This document shows positions 1-9,087 of a stretch of DNA of 64,000 nucleotides, piece by piece. Made by a program: the position numbers and the translations under genes. Position 1 is the first letter of the stretch. Every line of letters starts with the position of its first letter. The notes under the pieces were generated by a model. The model was not told the DNA's origin, did no database searches, and worked only from the letters and a program-made list of their open reading frames with translations. The DNA comes from JBBRCE01 sp038205115 (GTDB taxonomy: Bacteria; Planctomycetota; Planctomycetia; Pirellulales; JBBRCE01): NCBI GenBank assembly GCA_038205115.1, contig JBBRCE010000020.1, positions 19,033 through 83,032 of the forward strand. The letters are read 5' to 3'.

Positions 1-315
1 ACCATGACTGTCGCCCGGCTTGATGGCAGTGCCGGCGGCACCACCTTTGAGCAGCGCGTCGCGGTCGGCCAGCGAGAATTCGGATTCGATCGTTTCTCCG
101 CCGTGGCATTTCAGGCACTGTGCCACGAGCAGCGGCCCGACTTTGGACTTGAACAGTTCCAGCCCACGAGTCATTTTGGCCGCGTGATCGGCGTCAATCG
201 CGGCAGGAGCGGATTCCACGGCGAGTAAGAACTTCGGTAGCGCCAGGCTGCTAACAGTGCCCAGGCAAAGCAAAACCAGGAATGCTCCGGCACGTTGAGA
301 GTGGTGGGCGGACAT
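1..315 (-). CDS. Planctomycete cytochrome c-like protein, N-terminal fragment
   Basis: The first 105 residues of a secreted protein whose remainder lies beyond the left edge of the window. It starts with an ATG at 315 and a hydrophobic signal segment (about residues 10-32), followed by the motif CLKCHGG at residues 67-73, a CxxCH c-type haem attachment site. The lead-in to this motif (GLELFKSKVGPLLVAQCLKCHG) resembles the planctomycete cytochrome C (PSCyt1) domain that normally precedes DUF1549 and DUF1553 in large secreted proteins. The enzymatic role of those proteins is not established. The family is named from the motif alone, and the downstream domains cannot be checked here. Confidence 0.75.
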   Translation of the reverse strand, partial: MSAHHSQRAGAFLVLLCLGTVSSLALPKFLLAVESAPAAIDADHAAKMTRGLELFKSKVGPLLVAQCLKCHGGETIESEFSLADRDALLKGGAAGTAIKPGDSHG

Positions 316-533
316 CAACGAGACTCGGAGTAGGAGGGCAATCCGATTTATATGAGGCGAGATTTGATCCATTATAGCAGGAATTCGCGGCACGATTCAA
401 GCATTTCGGGATCCCGCGGGGCGTGATCCGACCCAAGCGCGTGCTGACTCGGCGTGGCTGATCGCCTTCTCAGGGAGCGATATCAATGTCGCTTCGGAGA
501 TTGCCACCGCGCGATTGCAAAACCGCCTGACGA

Positions 534-2510
534 CTAGGCGATCAGCTCAGCCGCTTGCTTCGCCGGCGGCAGCGATTGGCAGAAGGCGGCAATTTGAGCA
601 ATGAGCTTGGGTCGATCGATCGGTTTGGTGGCGAAATCGTCGCAACCCGCCGCCAGGCATTTGTCGCGCTCGCCGGTCATGGCATGCGCGGTGAGCGCGA
701 TGATCGGCGACTCGTAACCCATGGCGCGCAGCAGTGTCGTGGCTTCGTAGCCGTCCATGATGGGCATTTGCATGTCCATCAGCACTGCGTCAAACGATTG
801 ACCCTGCTGGGCAGCACGCCAGGCCTCGGCCACGGCGTCGCGGCCGTTGCTCACCAATTGCACCGTGGCACCGGCTTTTTTGAGCACCAGCGAAATCAAC
901 CGCTGATTGTCGGGACCGTCTTCAGCGAGCAGCAACGTGGCGCCTTGCAGTTTACCTACTGTTGCCGCGGACCGACTTTCCAGGGCGGCTGCGTTGTTGA
1001 GCATTCGCCCGGTCTCTTGTTCCACCGCAATCAACTTAACCATCGACAGCGGACCGGTTGGGGCGGTCAGCCGGAACGTCGAGCCCACGCCAGGTAGCGA
1101 ACGGACGATGGTCACGTCGCCGTCCATGAAGTGCGCCAGTCGCTTGCTGATCGTCAACCCTAAGCCGGTGCCGCCAAAGCTGCGCGTGGTGGACATATCC
1201 GCCTGCGTAAAGGGCCGAAACAGCCGCTCCATTTGTTCCGGCGACATGCCAAGGCCCGTATCGCTGACGTCAAAGTCCAAGTAGGGCGATTCGGCGAGTA
1301 CCAGTCGCACGGCGATGCGGACTTCGCCCGTTTCGGTGAATTTGACGGCGTTGCCCACCAGGTTGATCAGAATTTGGCGCAACCGTGTGGGATCGGATTG
1401 AATACTCTCGGGCATGACCGTATCGAATTGGATGACCAGTTGAATTCCCTTGCTGACGGCGCGCGGTCGCATTAGCGATTCGACATCGGCCAGAATTTGG
1501 ATGGCCGAGCAACTGACGCGTTCGACTTCGAGTTTGTCGGCTTCGATCTTGGACAGATCGAGAATGTCGTTGATGATGGTCAGCAGGTGATCGCCGTTGC
1601 GCTGGATGGTGCGGATCGATTCGATGCGGCTGGCCGGCGCGCGGTGGATTTCGCCATCTTCCAGCAGCATTTCCGCGTAGCCGAGGATGGCCGTCATGGG
1701 CGTGCGAATTTCGTGGCTCATGTTAGCCAGGAATTCGCTCTTGGCCACGCTGGCCGCCTTGGCGGATTCCATCACTTGACGCAGTTCGTCGGCCTGGCAG
1801 GCGTACAAGTCGCGGGATTCTTCCAATTCGGCGGTTCGCTCCTCAATGGTTTGTTCGATCCGCTGATTCAGCACCAACAATTGCGACTCGCGCTGGCAGA
1901 TGCGTTGAATTTCCAGCTCGCTCCGCCGGCATGCGAGAATCAAAAAGATATCTTCGAACAGCACCCAACCAATATGTTCCAGCGAGCGCCAAACGTTGGC
2001 GTCCAGCACGCCGTAGATGCTTTGCGGCCAGTACCAACCGCGGAGGAGGTGGTCGGCGGCGACAACCAGCGAAGCGGTCACCAGCACCCGCCAGTCGCGG
2101 TAAAAAGCCAAAAATGCCAGCGACCCGAAGATATGGAAATGCGTTTCGATCCGCCCGCCCAGCAAGTGAATCAGCAGCGATGACGACAGCGCTTGGCCGA
2201 TGGCAATTGTGTGTCGTGCGATGACCGTTCCAGATTGGCAGGTCGCCAGCGTGATTGGCAAAATGGCGATCAAACCGCCGAACAAAACCGAGGCCCAGAC
2301 GTGCGGTTGGGTTTTGGAACTGGCGCTTGCCCAGGCGTGGGGCGAGATGAAAAGCGCGGCCGCGACGCAAGCCAGCCATTGCAGCGCCAGCAGCCAGGCG
2401 AACAGCCGGTCGGTACGCCGATAAATCTCTTGGCGATAATACGACAGCAAGTCGCTGGCAATTGCGGCGCGGGCTTGTCCCGAGTCGGCATTGAGTTTGT
2501 CGTTTTGCAT
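534..2510 (-). CDS. Membrane hybrid sensor histidine kinase with receiver domain
   Basis: A 658-residue hybrid two-component kinase. The N-terminal third (about 35-195) is hydrophobic with several membrane helices and a conserved stretch containing ETHFHIFG (122-129) and YRDW. A coiled coil (about 200-255) leads to the H-box SHEIRTP with phospho-acceptor H266, then the ATPase N box (LVGNAVKFT) and G boxes (DTGLGM, GGTGLGL). A C-terminal receiver domain follows, with acceptor D579 in LMDMQMP and the conserved lysine in ATKPI. The ATG at 2510 was chosen because residues upstream in the longer frame are arginine-rich and look untranslated. No separate response regulator is adjacent, so phosphotransfer is expected to be internal or to distant partners. 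The signal sensed is unknown. Confidence 0.9.
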   Translation of the reverse strand: MQNDKLNADSGQARAAIASDLLSYYRQEIYRRTDRLFAWLLALQWLACVAAALFISPHAWASASSKTQPHVWASVLFGGLIAILPITLATCQSGTVIARHTIAIGQALSSSLLIHLLGGRIETHFHIFGSLAFLAFYRDWRVLVTASLVVAADHLLRGWYWPQSIYGVLDANVWRSLEHIGWVLFEDIFLILACRRSELEIQRICQRESQLLVLNQRIEQTIEERTAELEESRDLYACQADELRQVMESAKAASVAKSEFLANMSHEIRTPMTAILGYAEMLLEDGEIHRAPASRIESIRTIQRNGDHLLTIINDILDLSKIEADKLEVERVSCSAIQILADVESLMRPRAVSKGIQLVIQFDTVMPESIQSDPTRLRQILINLVGNAVKFTETGEVRIAVRLVLAESPYLDFDVSDTGLGMSPEQMERLFRPFTQADMSTTRSFGGTGLGLTISKRLAHFMDGDVTIVRSLPGVGSTFRLTAPTGPLSMVKLIAVEQETGRMLNNAAALESRSAATVGKLQGATLLLAEDGPDNQRLISLVLKKAGATVQLVSNGRDAVAEAWRAAQQGQSFDAVLMDMQMPIMDGYEATTLLRAMGYESPIIALTAHAMTGERDKCLAAGCDDFATKPIDRPKLIAQIAAFCQSLPPAKQAAELIA

Positions 2511-2810
2511 TGCTGGCTCTGACGTGGCTCCGAGTCGCGCCCGTGGCAGTTTCGAAGTGGGCGGACGCGATGGCCATCGGTCGCCGGACTGCTTCGAAAT
2601 ACGGAATTCACCCCGCCGTCGGGACGAAGTGGCAACGTTAGTATCGTGCGGCGAGCGCTTAGCTCCGCAGATTGCTGAAAATATTCCGACTAAACGGAAT
2701 GTGCCGTCTGCGCAATCGCGGCCCGGCACGTTGAAGTTAACGAAGGTGCGGATTGCAGCGACAAGCGTTGCGCGGAAGACGGATCCACGTACCGGCCGAT
2801 CCGCCGAAAT
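2511..2810. other. Intergenic stretch upstream of the kinase gene
   Basis: About 300 bases between the kinase start and the stop of the ThuA-like gene. Open frames run through it in several registers, but none shows a start with a ribosome site or a recognisable protein. It presumably holds the kinase promoter. I see no clear hairpin terminator for the upstream gene. Confidence 0.4.
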
Positions 2811-3893
2811 TTAATGACCAGCGGTCTTTGTGAGTTCTGCCAACTTGGCGTGGCCTTTTTCCAGCTTACTCTGGAGGTCGTGGAATTTCTTTTCGGCAGC
2901 GTCCTTGGCTTTTATGGCGTCCGGATTGGCGTTGGACGTTTCTGCCTTGGCCAGGGCCTCGTCAAGTCCGGTTTTGGCGCTAGCCGATTGCTGCTCCAGG
3001 TCGCGTACCGCCGCCTGCACGGATTTGAATTCTTGTTCCGCGCTGACTCTGGGATTTGGCGAGGCGTCGGCTTTTTCCAAGCCGAGGATCCACTTGATGC
3101 CACCGAGCATCGAGTCCATGTATTTGGGATTGGTCCACACGTCTTCGTTGTGACCCAAGCTCATGTGAAAGCACTTGCCTTCGCCGTACTCTTTGCACCA
3201 GGCAACAGGCACAAAGCGAACTTCTTTATGGCTCGTCTTTTCCATGTTCATGCTCATCAGCAGATGGACTTTCTCCGGCTGCCAGTTTTTGAACTGATAG
3301 ATTTCATCTTTGATGGTGAACTCATCGCCCCACGGTTTGCTGATGGGGTTGTCTTGATCGTGTACGGTGATGGTCACGGTATCGCCGGCGTGCCAGGGAT
3401 GGCCGTCGAACGAGCCGCCGATCATGTCCCAGTATGGTTTGTAGTCAGCCATGGTGTCGGCTGCCGAATGCGCGCCGATGAAACCGTGACCCGGCTGTTT
3501 GAGCCAGGTGTTGAAGAAGTAGTCGAATGTTTCATCGCTGACCGGCCAATTCTTCCGCGGACCCGTGGTGTAGAACATGACGATGTCGTAGTTTTGCAGG
3601 TTATCTTTGGTGAAGTCTTTGGCTGCGTCTTGCGTGCAATCCACGCGGAACAGTCCGCTAGAAACGCCCAGCGCGGTCATGGCGCGTTCGGCCGGCGCCA
3701 GTTGCGGCGCGTCGGGCTTGTCTTTGTCCGGTTTGCGCGTGACCGAGCCATGTTTGAAGCCAAAACTCTGGGTGAGAAATAAAATCCGCACCGGTTTGGT
3801 CGGCGCGGCCGACGCTGGCGTGCAAACGGGCAATGCCGCCACGGCAATGAGCATCGCCACGCAGCGGGTGACGGTCTTTCGAACGTGAATCAT
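2811..3893 (-). CDS. ThuA-like domain secreted protein
   Basis: A 360-residue exported protein with a signal peptide (hydrophobic run then PASAAP, about residues 8-30). The central part has the flavodoxin-like ThuA pattern: RILFLTQSFGFKHGS near the start, YDIVMFYTTG, GFIGAHSAADT, GGSFDGHPWH, and VAWCKEYGEGKCFHMSLGH. ThuA proteins were named for trehalose utilisation, but most planctomycete members have unknown substrates. The last 80 or so residues are charged and alanine/lysine-rich, predicting a coiled coil. The ATG at 3893 is preceded by GGAG 11 bases upstream; a TTG three codons earlier is less likely. The next gene in the same direction encodes a SASA esterase, so a carbohydrate-related role is possible but inferred. 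Confidence 0.85.
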   Translation of the reverse strand: MIHVRKTVTRCVAMLIAVAALPVCTPASAAPTKPVRILFLTQSFGFKHGSVTRKPDKDKPDAPQLAPAERAMTALGVSSGLFRVDCTQDAAKDFTKDNLQNYDIVMFYTTGPRKNWPVSDETFDYFFNTWLKQPGHGFIGAHSAADTMADYKPYWDMIGGSFDGHPWHAGDTVTITVHDQDNPISKPWGDEFTIKDEIYQFKNWQPEKVHLLMSMNMEKTSHKEVRFVPVAWCKEYGEGKCFHMSLGHNEDVWTNPKYMDSMLGGIKWILGLEKADASPNPRVSAEQEFKSVQAAVRDLEQQSASAKTGLDEALAKAETSNANPDAIKAKDAAEKKFHDLQSKLEKGHAKLAELTKTAGH

Positions 3894-4008
3894 GTTGGGC
3901 AAAGCTCCAAAAGAAAAATCATCCGCAAAAGTGAGCAGTCGAGCGTCGGATCAGCACCATCCGCCTAGCGTGCACAACGTCAGGCGATTGGCGGAAGCAC
4001 AGCACCGG

Positions 4009-5409
4009 CTATTTGGTCTTGGGTTGCGTAACGCCCAGGAAATCGTCGGTGCGGAAGGGCGTGGCGGGCAGGCCGTCTTTGTTCCACAAGTTGACCACGG
4101 GATATTGATTCCAGCCGTAGCGAACGGCCACCGGTTTGGCAACGTCCGGCGAAGAGACGACAACCGTGTCGCCCTCGATCTTGGCCCGGGCGTTGTGAAA
4201 CGCTTTGTCTTCGCCGGCGATGGTGAAGCCGGTCAGTTGGTCGCCTTCGGACTTCAGGCCTTGGCCCAGATGCGTGAATTTGATCACCGCGTTTGCGCCA
4301 TCGACGGACATACTTTGATAGACGGGGCCGGAGTATTCGATTTTTTCGCCATAGGCAATGGCGCGGGCTGCCAGTGCCAATCTCTCGCCGGCCGGTTGTT
4401 TGCGTTTGGGATGGATGTCCTTCTCGTCGCCGACGTCGGTAATCACCGCCATGCCGGTCTTTGGTAGGTTTTGCGCGGTCAGCAATTGGGCTTCGCGAAG
4501 TTCGGCCCAGCGACTCGGGCCAGGCGCATCGACAATTTTTTCGTAGGGCGCCAACTGTACGAACAAGAACGGAAAATCGCCTTGCTTCCAAGCGGCGCGC
4601 CAGTTTGTGATCATCGTCGGAAAGAGTTTGCGGTACAGATAAGCCTCGCCCGCGTTGGATTCGCCTTGATACCAGATCGCGCCGCGAATGCCGTAATTTT
4701 GCAGCGGATGGATCATGGCGTTGTAAAGATCCGAATGACGCCGTTTGAGATAGACGGCAGTCGCTGGTTCGGCTTCGAGCGCCTGTTGGCTGGTCCAAGC
4801 CTCGGCGGGCGTGCCACCGACATTGGTGTTGATGAGTCCGATCGGTACATCGAGTTTGGCTTGCAGCGCGCGGCCGAAGTAATACGCCACGCCGGAAAAG
4901 TTGGGCGTGGTTTGCGGATTGCACTCGCTCCACGTGCCGACCACGTCGTCTTGCGGTTCGGGCTTGCCATGCCGCGGCACGTTGTACAAACGCAATTTGG
5001 CATTGGTCGACTGCTTGACGTCGGCGGGGCCAGTGGCGCAGTTGTTAAGCGTCATTTCCATATTCGATTGGCCGGAACAAATCCAGACGTCGCCGATCAG
5101 CACGTTTTTGAGCTCGATGGTATTGCTACCGGTGATGGTCAGCGTGGTAGGGCCGCCGGCTGTCAGTGGCTTTAGCTGCACCAGCCATTTGCCATCTTTA
5201 GCCACGGTGCTAACGGTTTGGTCGTTGATGGCGACCGTCACTTTCTCATCGTTGGCGGCGGTTCCCCAGACGTTGATGGGAATCTCGCGCTGCAGCAGCA
5301 TGTTGTCAGAAAACAGGCCGTGCGGTTTGACTTCGGCCAAAGCAAACGGAGTCACGCCAAAGCAGAGCGAAGCGATCAACAGGAAAACGGCAGAGCGGAG
5401 CATGGGCAT
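4009..5409 (-). CDS. Sialate O-acetylesterase-type (SASA) esterase
   Basis: A 466-residue secreted hydrolase. It starts with a signal peptide (MPMLRSAVFLLIASLCFG) and carries the SGNH/SASA nucleophile motif CSGQSNME around S115, preceded by a beta-rich domain. Further family motifs are GAIWYQGESNAG, and KDIHP as the likely catalytic Asp-His block near the C-terminal third. Such enzymes remove O-acetyl groups from sialic acids or plant polysaccharides in the periplasm or outside the cell; the actual substrate here is not known. Two in-frame ATGs at 5409 and 5403 both leave the signal peptide intact, and no strong ribosome site separates them. It lies just upstream of the ThuA-like gene in the same direction. 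Confidence 0.9.
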   Translation of the reverse strand: MPMLRSAVFLLIASLCFGVTPFALAEVKPHGLFSDNMLLQREIPINVWGTAANDEKVTVAINDQTVSTVAKDGKWLVQLKPLTAGGPTTLTITGSNTIELKNVLIGDVWICSGQSNMEMTLNNCATGPADVKQSTNAKLRLYNVPRHGKPEPQDDVVGTWSECNPQTTPNFSGVAYYFGRALQAKLDVPIGLINTNVGGTPAEAWTSQQALEAEPATAVYLKRRHSDLYNAMIHPLQNYGIRGAIWYQGESNAGEAYLYRKLFPTMITNWRAAWKQGDFPFLFVQLAPYEKIVDAPGPSRWAELREAQLLTAQNLPKTGMAVITDVGDEKDIHPKRKQPAGERLALAARAIAYGEKIEYSGPVYQSMSVDGANAVIKFTHLGQGLKSEGDQLTGFTIAGEDKAFHNARAKIEGDTVVVSSPDVAKPVAVRYGWNQYPVVNLWNKDGLPATPFRTDDFLGVTQPKTK

Positions 5410-5635
5410 TCGCGGGTGGGGTGAATGGCAGTGGGCAGGATTTGGCAAATCATAACAGTCGGCAATTCGAATTGCGAGCAAACCGCGACAGATTTTTCAG
5501 CCTGACGAATGTCCGATTGGCCGCCCGGCGCCGCACCGCGACAATTTGCGAACCACCGCGCGGCTGACCAAACCACCGTGGCGCCCGGCCGAGTGTCGTG
5601 GTGCCGGGCGGCGGTTGCCAATAGCCGCGTGGCAG

Positions 5636-8293
5636 CTACTGGCCGGTCAAAGTGAACGCCGCCCAAAAGAATGGATGCGCAGCGCCGGACTTGGTGCGGT
5701 GGGCTTTGATGCGAACGATTTGAGCGGATCGCAAGGCTTCTGCCTTGGTTTGCCCTGCGGCCAAATTTTCGAAGAAAGCCTTCATCAGCAAGGCGGTATC
5801 GTTGTCGGGCACTTCCCACAGCGTGGCGACCACCGAGTTGGCGCCGGCCAGTTGAAATGCCTGTCGCAAGCCGGCGACGCCTTCGCCGTTGTTGACTTTA
5901 CCGATGCCGGTTTCGCAGGCGCTGAGCACAATCAGATCGGTGCCGCGGAAATCGATGCCGCAAATGTCCAGACCGGTCAGAATCCCGTCGTCGGCGGTGT
6001 TTGCCGGGTCACGCTGATTGCAGCCAGCCAGTAAGAGTCCGCAGCGCAACAACGGATTATCGCCGTTGCCGTCCGCCGGCTTGTCGGGATCGGTACGCGG
6101 TTCGAAGAAGAAGCCGTGCGTGCTAAACACGGCAATTTGCGGGCGAGCAAGCCGCTTGGCTGTGGTCTCAAGCGCCAGGCGATCTTTGAAGAGCAGCGTT
6201 TTTTTGCCCTTTGTCAGGCGGTCGATATTGGGCTGAATGGCCGCTGCTTCCGCCGCCGTGCCTGGCAGTCGATTGACCTGACCAATATCGCGAAGGCTGC
6301 CGGCGAAACTGCGCGTTTTGATGGCCAGCGTTTTGTTGACCGGCCGCGCGACAATTCCACGCAGTGATTCTTGGATGGCAGCTTTTTTGTCGGCGGGCGT
6401 GGCGTCGAACTGCGGATCGGCAAAAATCACTGGCGCCGCTTCAGAAGTGCTCGCCGGCTTGCGTGCCAGATCGCGACCGCTAATCAACAACCGCAGACTG
6501 TAACGTTCAACGAGCGTCAGATTTTTGTCGGTTTCGCTGATTGGCAGCGCTGCCCAAGGCACCAGCCACAGCGCCCCGTCGGCACTGAGGATGATTTGCT
6601 GTTTTGCGCCAATGTGTGCGAGCAACGGTCGCAGAAGTTGCTCGGAGAGCTTGCTCATGACAGGTTGCAATTCGGCCAGCGCCGTTTGCTCGCCATTGCG
6701 AATTTTCTTGGCGTCCTGAATCAACTCGCGCATATCTTGTACGCCGTCTTCGATGTCTTTGGCCGATCCCAGGTCGATCAAGATCGGCGGTTGTTCGCTG
6801 GTCAGCACAAAAGCCGCGTATCGCTCGAGCGCCGGATCGATGGCGGGCCGTCTGTCGAATTGGCTGAGCGTTGGTTTGTCGCGGTTGAGCCGAACGATCT
6901 CAAATAGAATCGCGTCGCGCGGCAGCGCAGCGGCCACGTTCTTGTTTTCGACCCAGCGGTTGACGGCCGAATCCGTCGCCGCGCGGAGCCCAATCTGTCG
7001 CAGAATCTGCGCTTCGGCAGCTTGCAGCCGTTTGCCTTCGGCCGCGTCTTTGGAGCCGGCAGTGGCAATGGCCAGCATTCGATTGCGCGTGTCTTGAAGT
7101 TTGCCAACCAACAGATCTTTCTCGGGCGAACTTTGCGCGTCGCGGAGCAAAAGTTCTTGATCGGCCATGGCTTCGTGGATCAGCCCTTTGTCGTTGAGAG
7201 TCCAGTCGAACGCTTTAGCAACCAGTTGGGCGTTGTCGCGATGTCTGAGGGCGATTGCCGCCACATCCATGAATCGCGACCGTTCGTCGGCCATGAATTT
7301 CAACTGCTCTTCGGGCGACAGCACTTTGAGCTGGGCTTCCGCATATTCGCGAATCACCCGCCGCGATTCATCGAAGTGGGCAATTGCTTGTTCCAGATTG
7401 CCTTGGCGCTCATCGAGCAATCCGAGCTCGTGCAGTTCGATTGCCACATCCAGATGTTTGTCGCCGCGCGAGGCGCGAATGGACTGCAGGGCTTGTTGCA
7501 ACAGCGGCAACGCGCTGTCGTCGTGACCCTGACTGGAATGCACTGCGGCGAGCATGGCTTTGGAATATGCCGTCCAATAATGATCGGCCGGCAAGAGTTG
7601 CTGGCGAACGCGCAGGGCCGCGGAGAATTGTCGATCCGCCAGATCGCGATTGCCTTCGCGAAACGCCACCATGCCGAGCCCGTGTTCGTTGCCGGCGATG
7701 GTCAGCCGCGAATCGTCGTCGCTAAAGCGGCTGATGACGTCTTGCGACTGCGCGAATCGCTGCTTGGCATCGTTCAGACGGCCGAGATCCCAGTCAACGT
7801 AAGCCAAATTCGAAAGCGCGGTGGCTTTTTCTTTGGGATCGGCGATGTTTTGAATCACCAGCAGGTAATTTTCTTCGGCCCGCTGGTACTGATGCAGCCG
7901 CGAATACATCGTGCCAAGATTCATCGAGCAGCGCAGCCGCATTTCGCTGGAGGCGCCTTCTTCATTAACGCCAACGGTGATGCAGCGGAGATAGGTCTGT
8001 TCGGCCTTGGCGAACTCCATCATTTCTAACTGGCAATTGGCCTGCAGTTCCATCAAGCGGGCGGTATCCAGGCACAAGGCATCCTTCTGGCCGGACCCAA
8101 AAACTTGTCCGCCCAGTTCGATGGCTTTTTGCAGCGACTGGCTGGCTTCGCCGAATTTGCCAGCCTGATACTGTTTGACGCCTTGCTCGTAAAAGCTGGT
8201 CAACTGTTCGTTGGGACCAGCCCAGGCCAGTGAGCACCAGCCGGTTGCGACAAACGCGGCCAGCCATCGGATGCGTTGGGCAAGAACCATCAT
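5636..8293 (-). CDS. Secreted TPR-CHAT caspase-like protein
   Basis: An 885-residue protein with a signal peptide ending near AWAGP, a TPR array over about residues 30-330 (repeats such as YQAGKFGEASQSLQKAIEL and YQRAEENYLLVI), a helical linker and a C-terminal CHAT domain. The caspase-type dyad is visible as FSTHGFF (H726) and LSACETG (C793), with the family motif GANSVVATLW and the terminal HPFFWAAFTLTG. CHAT domains are caspase-fold cysteine proteases, some of which act in defence or cell-death systems; others have unknown targets. Here no RAMP, gasdermin or CRISPR gene is near. The ATG at 8293 has GGAG eight bases upstream. A strong hairpin of the upstream gene lies only about 20 bases before this start. 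Confidence 0.9.
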   Translation of the reverse strand: MMVLAQRIRWLAAFVATGWCSLAWAGPNEQLTSFYEQGVKQYQAGKFGEASQSLQKAIELGGQVFGSGQKDALCLDTARLMELQANCQLEMMEFAKAEQTYLRCITVGVNEEGASSEMRLRCSMNLGTMYSRLHQYQRAEENYLLVIQNIADPKEKATALSNLAYVDWDLGRLNDAKQRFAQSQDVISRFSDDDSRLTIAGNEHGLGMVAFREGNRDLADRQFSAALRVRQQLLPADHYWTAYSKAMLAAVHSSQGHDDSALPLLQQALQSIRASRGDKHLDVAIELHELGLLDERQGNLEQAIAHFDESRRVIREYAEAQLKVLSPEEQLKFMADERSRFMDVAAIALRHRDNAQLVAKAFDWTLNDKGLIHEAMADQELLLRDAQSSPEKDLLVGKLQDTRNRMLAIATAGSKDAAEGKRLQAAEAQILRQIGLRAATDSAVNRWVENKNVAAALPRDAILFEIVRLNRDKPTLSQFDRRPAIDPALERYAAFVLTSEQPPILIDLGSAKDIEDGVQDMRELIQDAKKIRNGEQTALAELQPVMSKLSEQLLRPLLAHIGAKQQIILSADGALWLVPWAALPISETDKNLTLVERYSLRLLISGRDLARKPASTSEAAPVIFADPQFDATPADKKAAIQESLRGIVARPVNKTLAIKTRSFAGSLRDIGQVNRLPGTAAEAAAIQPNIDRLTKGKKTLLFKDRLALETTAKRLARPQIAVFSTHGFFFEPRTDPDKPADGNGDNPLLRCGLLLAGCNQRDPANTADDGILTGLDICGIDFRGTDLIVLSACETGIGKVNNGEGVAGLRQAFQLAGANSVVATLWEVPDNDTALLMKAFFENLAAGQTKAEALRSAQIVRIKAHRTKSGAAHPFFWAAFTLTGQ

Positions 8294-8312
8294 CAGGCGC
8301 ACTCCGCGAAGA

Positions 8313-8352
8313 CAAGAAAACCGCCGGGCACGCTCGAATACGTGCCCGGCGG
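8313..8352 (-). terminator. Hairpin terminator after the repeat-protein gene
   Basis: A perfect 12-base stem (CCGCCGGGCACG at 8321-8332 with its complement at 8341-8352) and an 8-base loop, followed on the minus strand by TTTTCTT. It would end transcription of the tandem-repeat gene. Because the CHAT gene starts only about 20 bases further on, it could also act as an attenuator. Confidence 0.75.
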
Positions 8353-8418
8353 CTGCAGCTTCAGCAAATGATATCGTCGTGACGATTTCACGAACAGCCG
8401 CCAGCGAGTAAGGTCGAC

Positions 8419-9087
8419 TTACCGCTTGCGGATTGGGCCAGGATTGACCGGCTTTGTGAAGGTGCCGGACGGCTTGCCATTGATGATGACCTGGCCGGTC
8501 TTCGGATCGACTTGCTTGAAATCCTTGACGCCGCCCGGATTGGGAATGGTTGGCTTGTTCGACGGACCCGGACGGTTAACCACGCCTGGATTGACCACGC
8601 CTGGATTGACCACGCGCGGATTGACCACGCCTGGATTGACCACGCCTGGATTGACCACGCCTGGATTAACCACGCCTGGATTAACCACGCCTGGATTGAC
8701 CACGCCGGTTGTGCCTGGATCAACAACGCCCGTGGTGCCTGGATCAACGACGCCGGTGGTGCCTGGATTGACGACACCTGTGGTCCTGGGATCAACGACA
8801 CCGGTGGTGCCTGGGTCAACTACTCCGGTGGTGCCTGGATTGACGACCGTCGTCTGACCCGTGGTGGTTTCGCCGACGTTCAGCGGTGCGACTGTTCCGG
8901 CGTAGCAGGTGGAACAGGTTGGGCAGGTGTACGTTGGCGCAGTACAGCAGGTGGTTGGGCAGCAGGTGGTTGGGCAGCAGGTGGAATACGTGTGACAACG
9001 CCCACGACGACGGTGACAAGCCTCGCTGGTCGTGGCCGCAAGACCAACGGCGCTCATCACCAACAAAATCCCGGTAACTCGAAACAT
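8419..9087 (-). CDS. Secreted cysteine-rich tandem-repeat protein
   Basis: A 222-residue protein starting at an ATG with an excellent ribosome site (GAGGAG, six bases away). A signal peptide (residues 1-22) is followed by a block of 11 cysteines in residues 24-61, mostly as paired CC in the pattern TCCPTTCCPTTCC. Then come six 8-residue repeats (VV[N/D]PGTTG, residues 81-128) and eight 5-residue repeats (VVNPG, 129-168), and a basic proline/glycine-rich tail. No enzyme domain is seen. The composition suggests an extracellular or envelope structural protein whose cysteines are cross-linked or bind metal; this is inference. The repeats make length variation between strains likely. Confidence 0.75.
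   Translation of the reverse strand: MFRVTGILLVMSAVGLAATTSEACHRRRGRCHTYSTCCPTTCCPTTCCTAPTYTCPTCSTCYAGTVAPLNVGETTTGQTTVVNPGTTGVVDPGTTGVVDPRTTGVVNPGTTGVVDPGTTGVVDPGTTGVVNPGVVNPGVVNPGVVNPGVVNPGVVNPRVVNPGVVNPGVVNRPGPSNKPTIPNPGGVKDFKQVDPKTGQVIINGKPSGTFTKPVNPGPIRKR
8584..8703 (-). repeat. Eight 15-base coding repeats (VVNPG)
   Basis: Eight nearly identical 15-base units, each encoding VVNPG on the minus strand, with one unit carrying an Arg in place of Gly. The near-identity at the DNA level, including synonymous positions, points to recent slippage or unequal exchange. Confidence 0.9.
8704..8847 (-). repeat. Six 24-base coding repeats (VV[N/D]PGTTG)
   Basis: Six 24-base units directly before the 15-base array in the same gene. 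Units alternate Asn and Asp at position 3, and one has Arg for Gly. The 15-base unit looks like a shortened form of this one lacking the TTG triplet of residues. Confidence 0.9.

Noticed and set aside
2814..3782. 322-codon plus-strand frame opposite the ThuA-like gene
   Set aside because: Phe/Gly/Val-rich shadow of a well-supported minus-strand gene.
8584..8847. CRISPR-like regular repeats
   Set aside because: Units are 15 and 24 bases with no spacers and are in-frame codons of a secreted protein.
8426..8857. Plus-strand Thr/Pro repeat frame
   Set aside because: It is the antisense reading of the repeat array; the minus-strand frame has the signal peptide and ribosome site.
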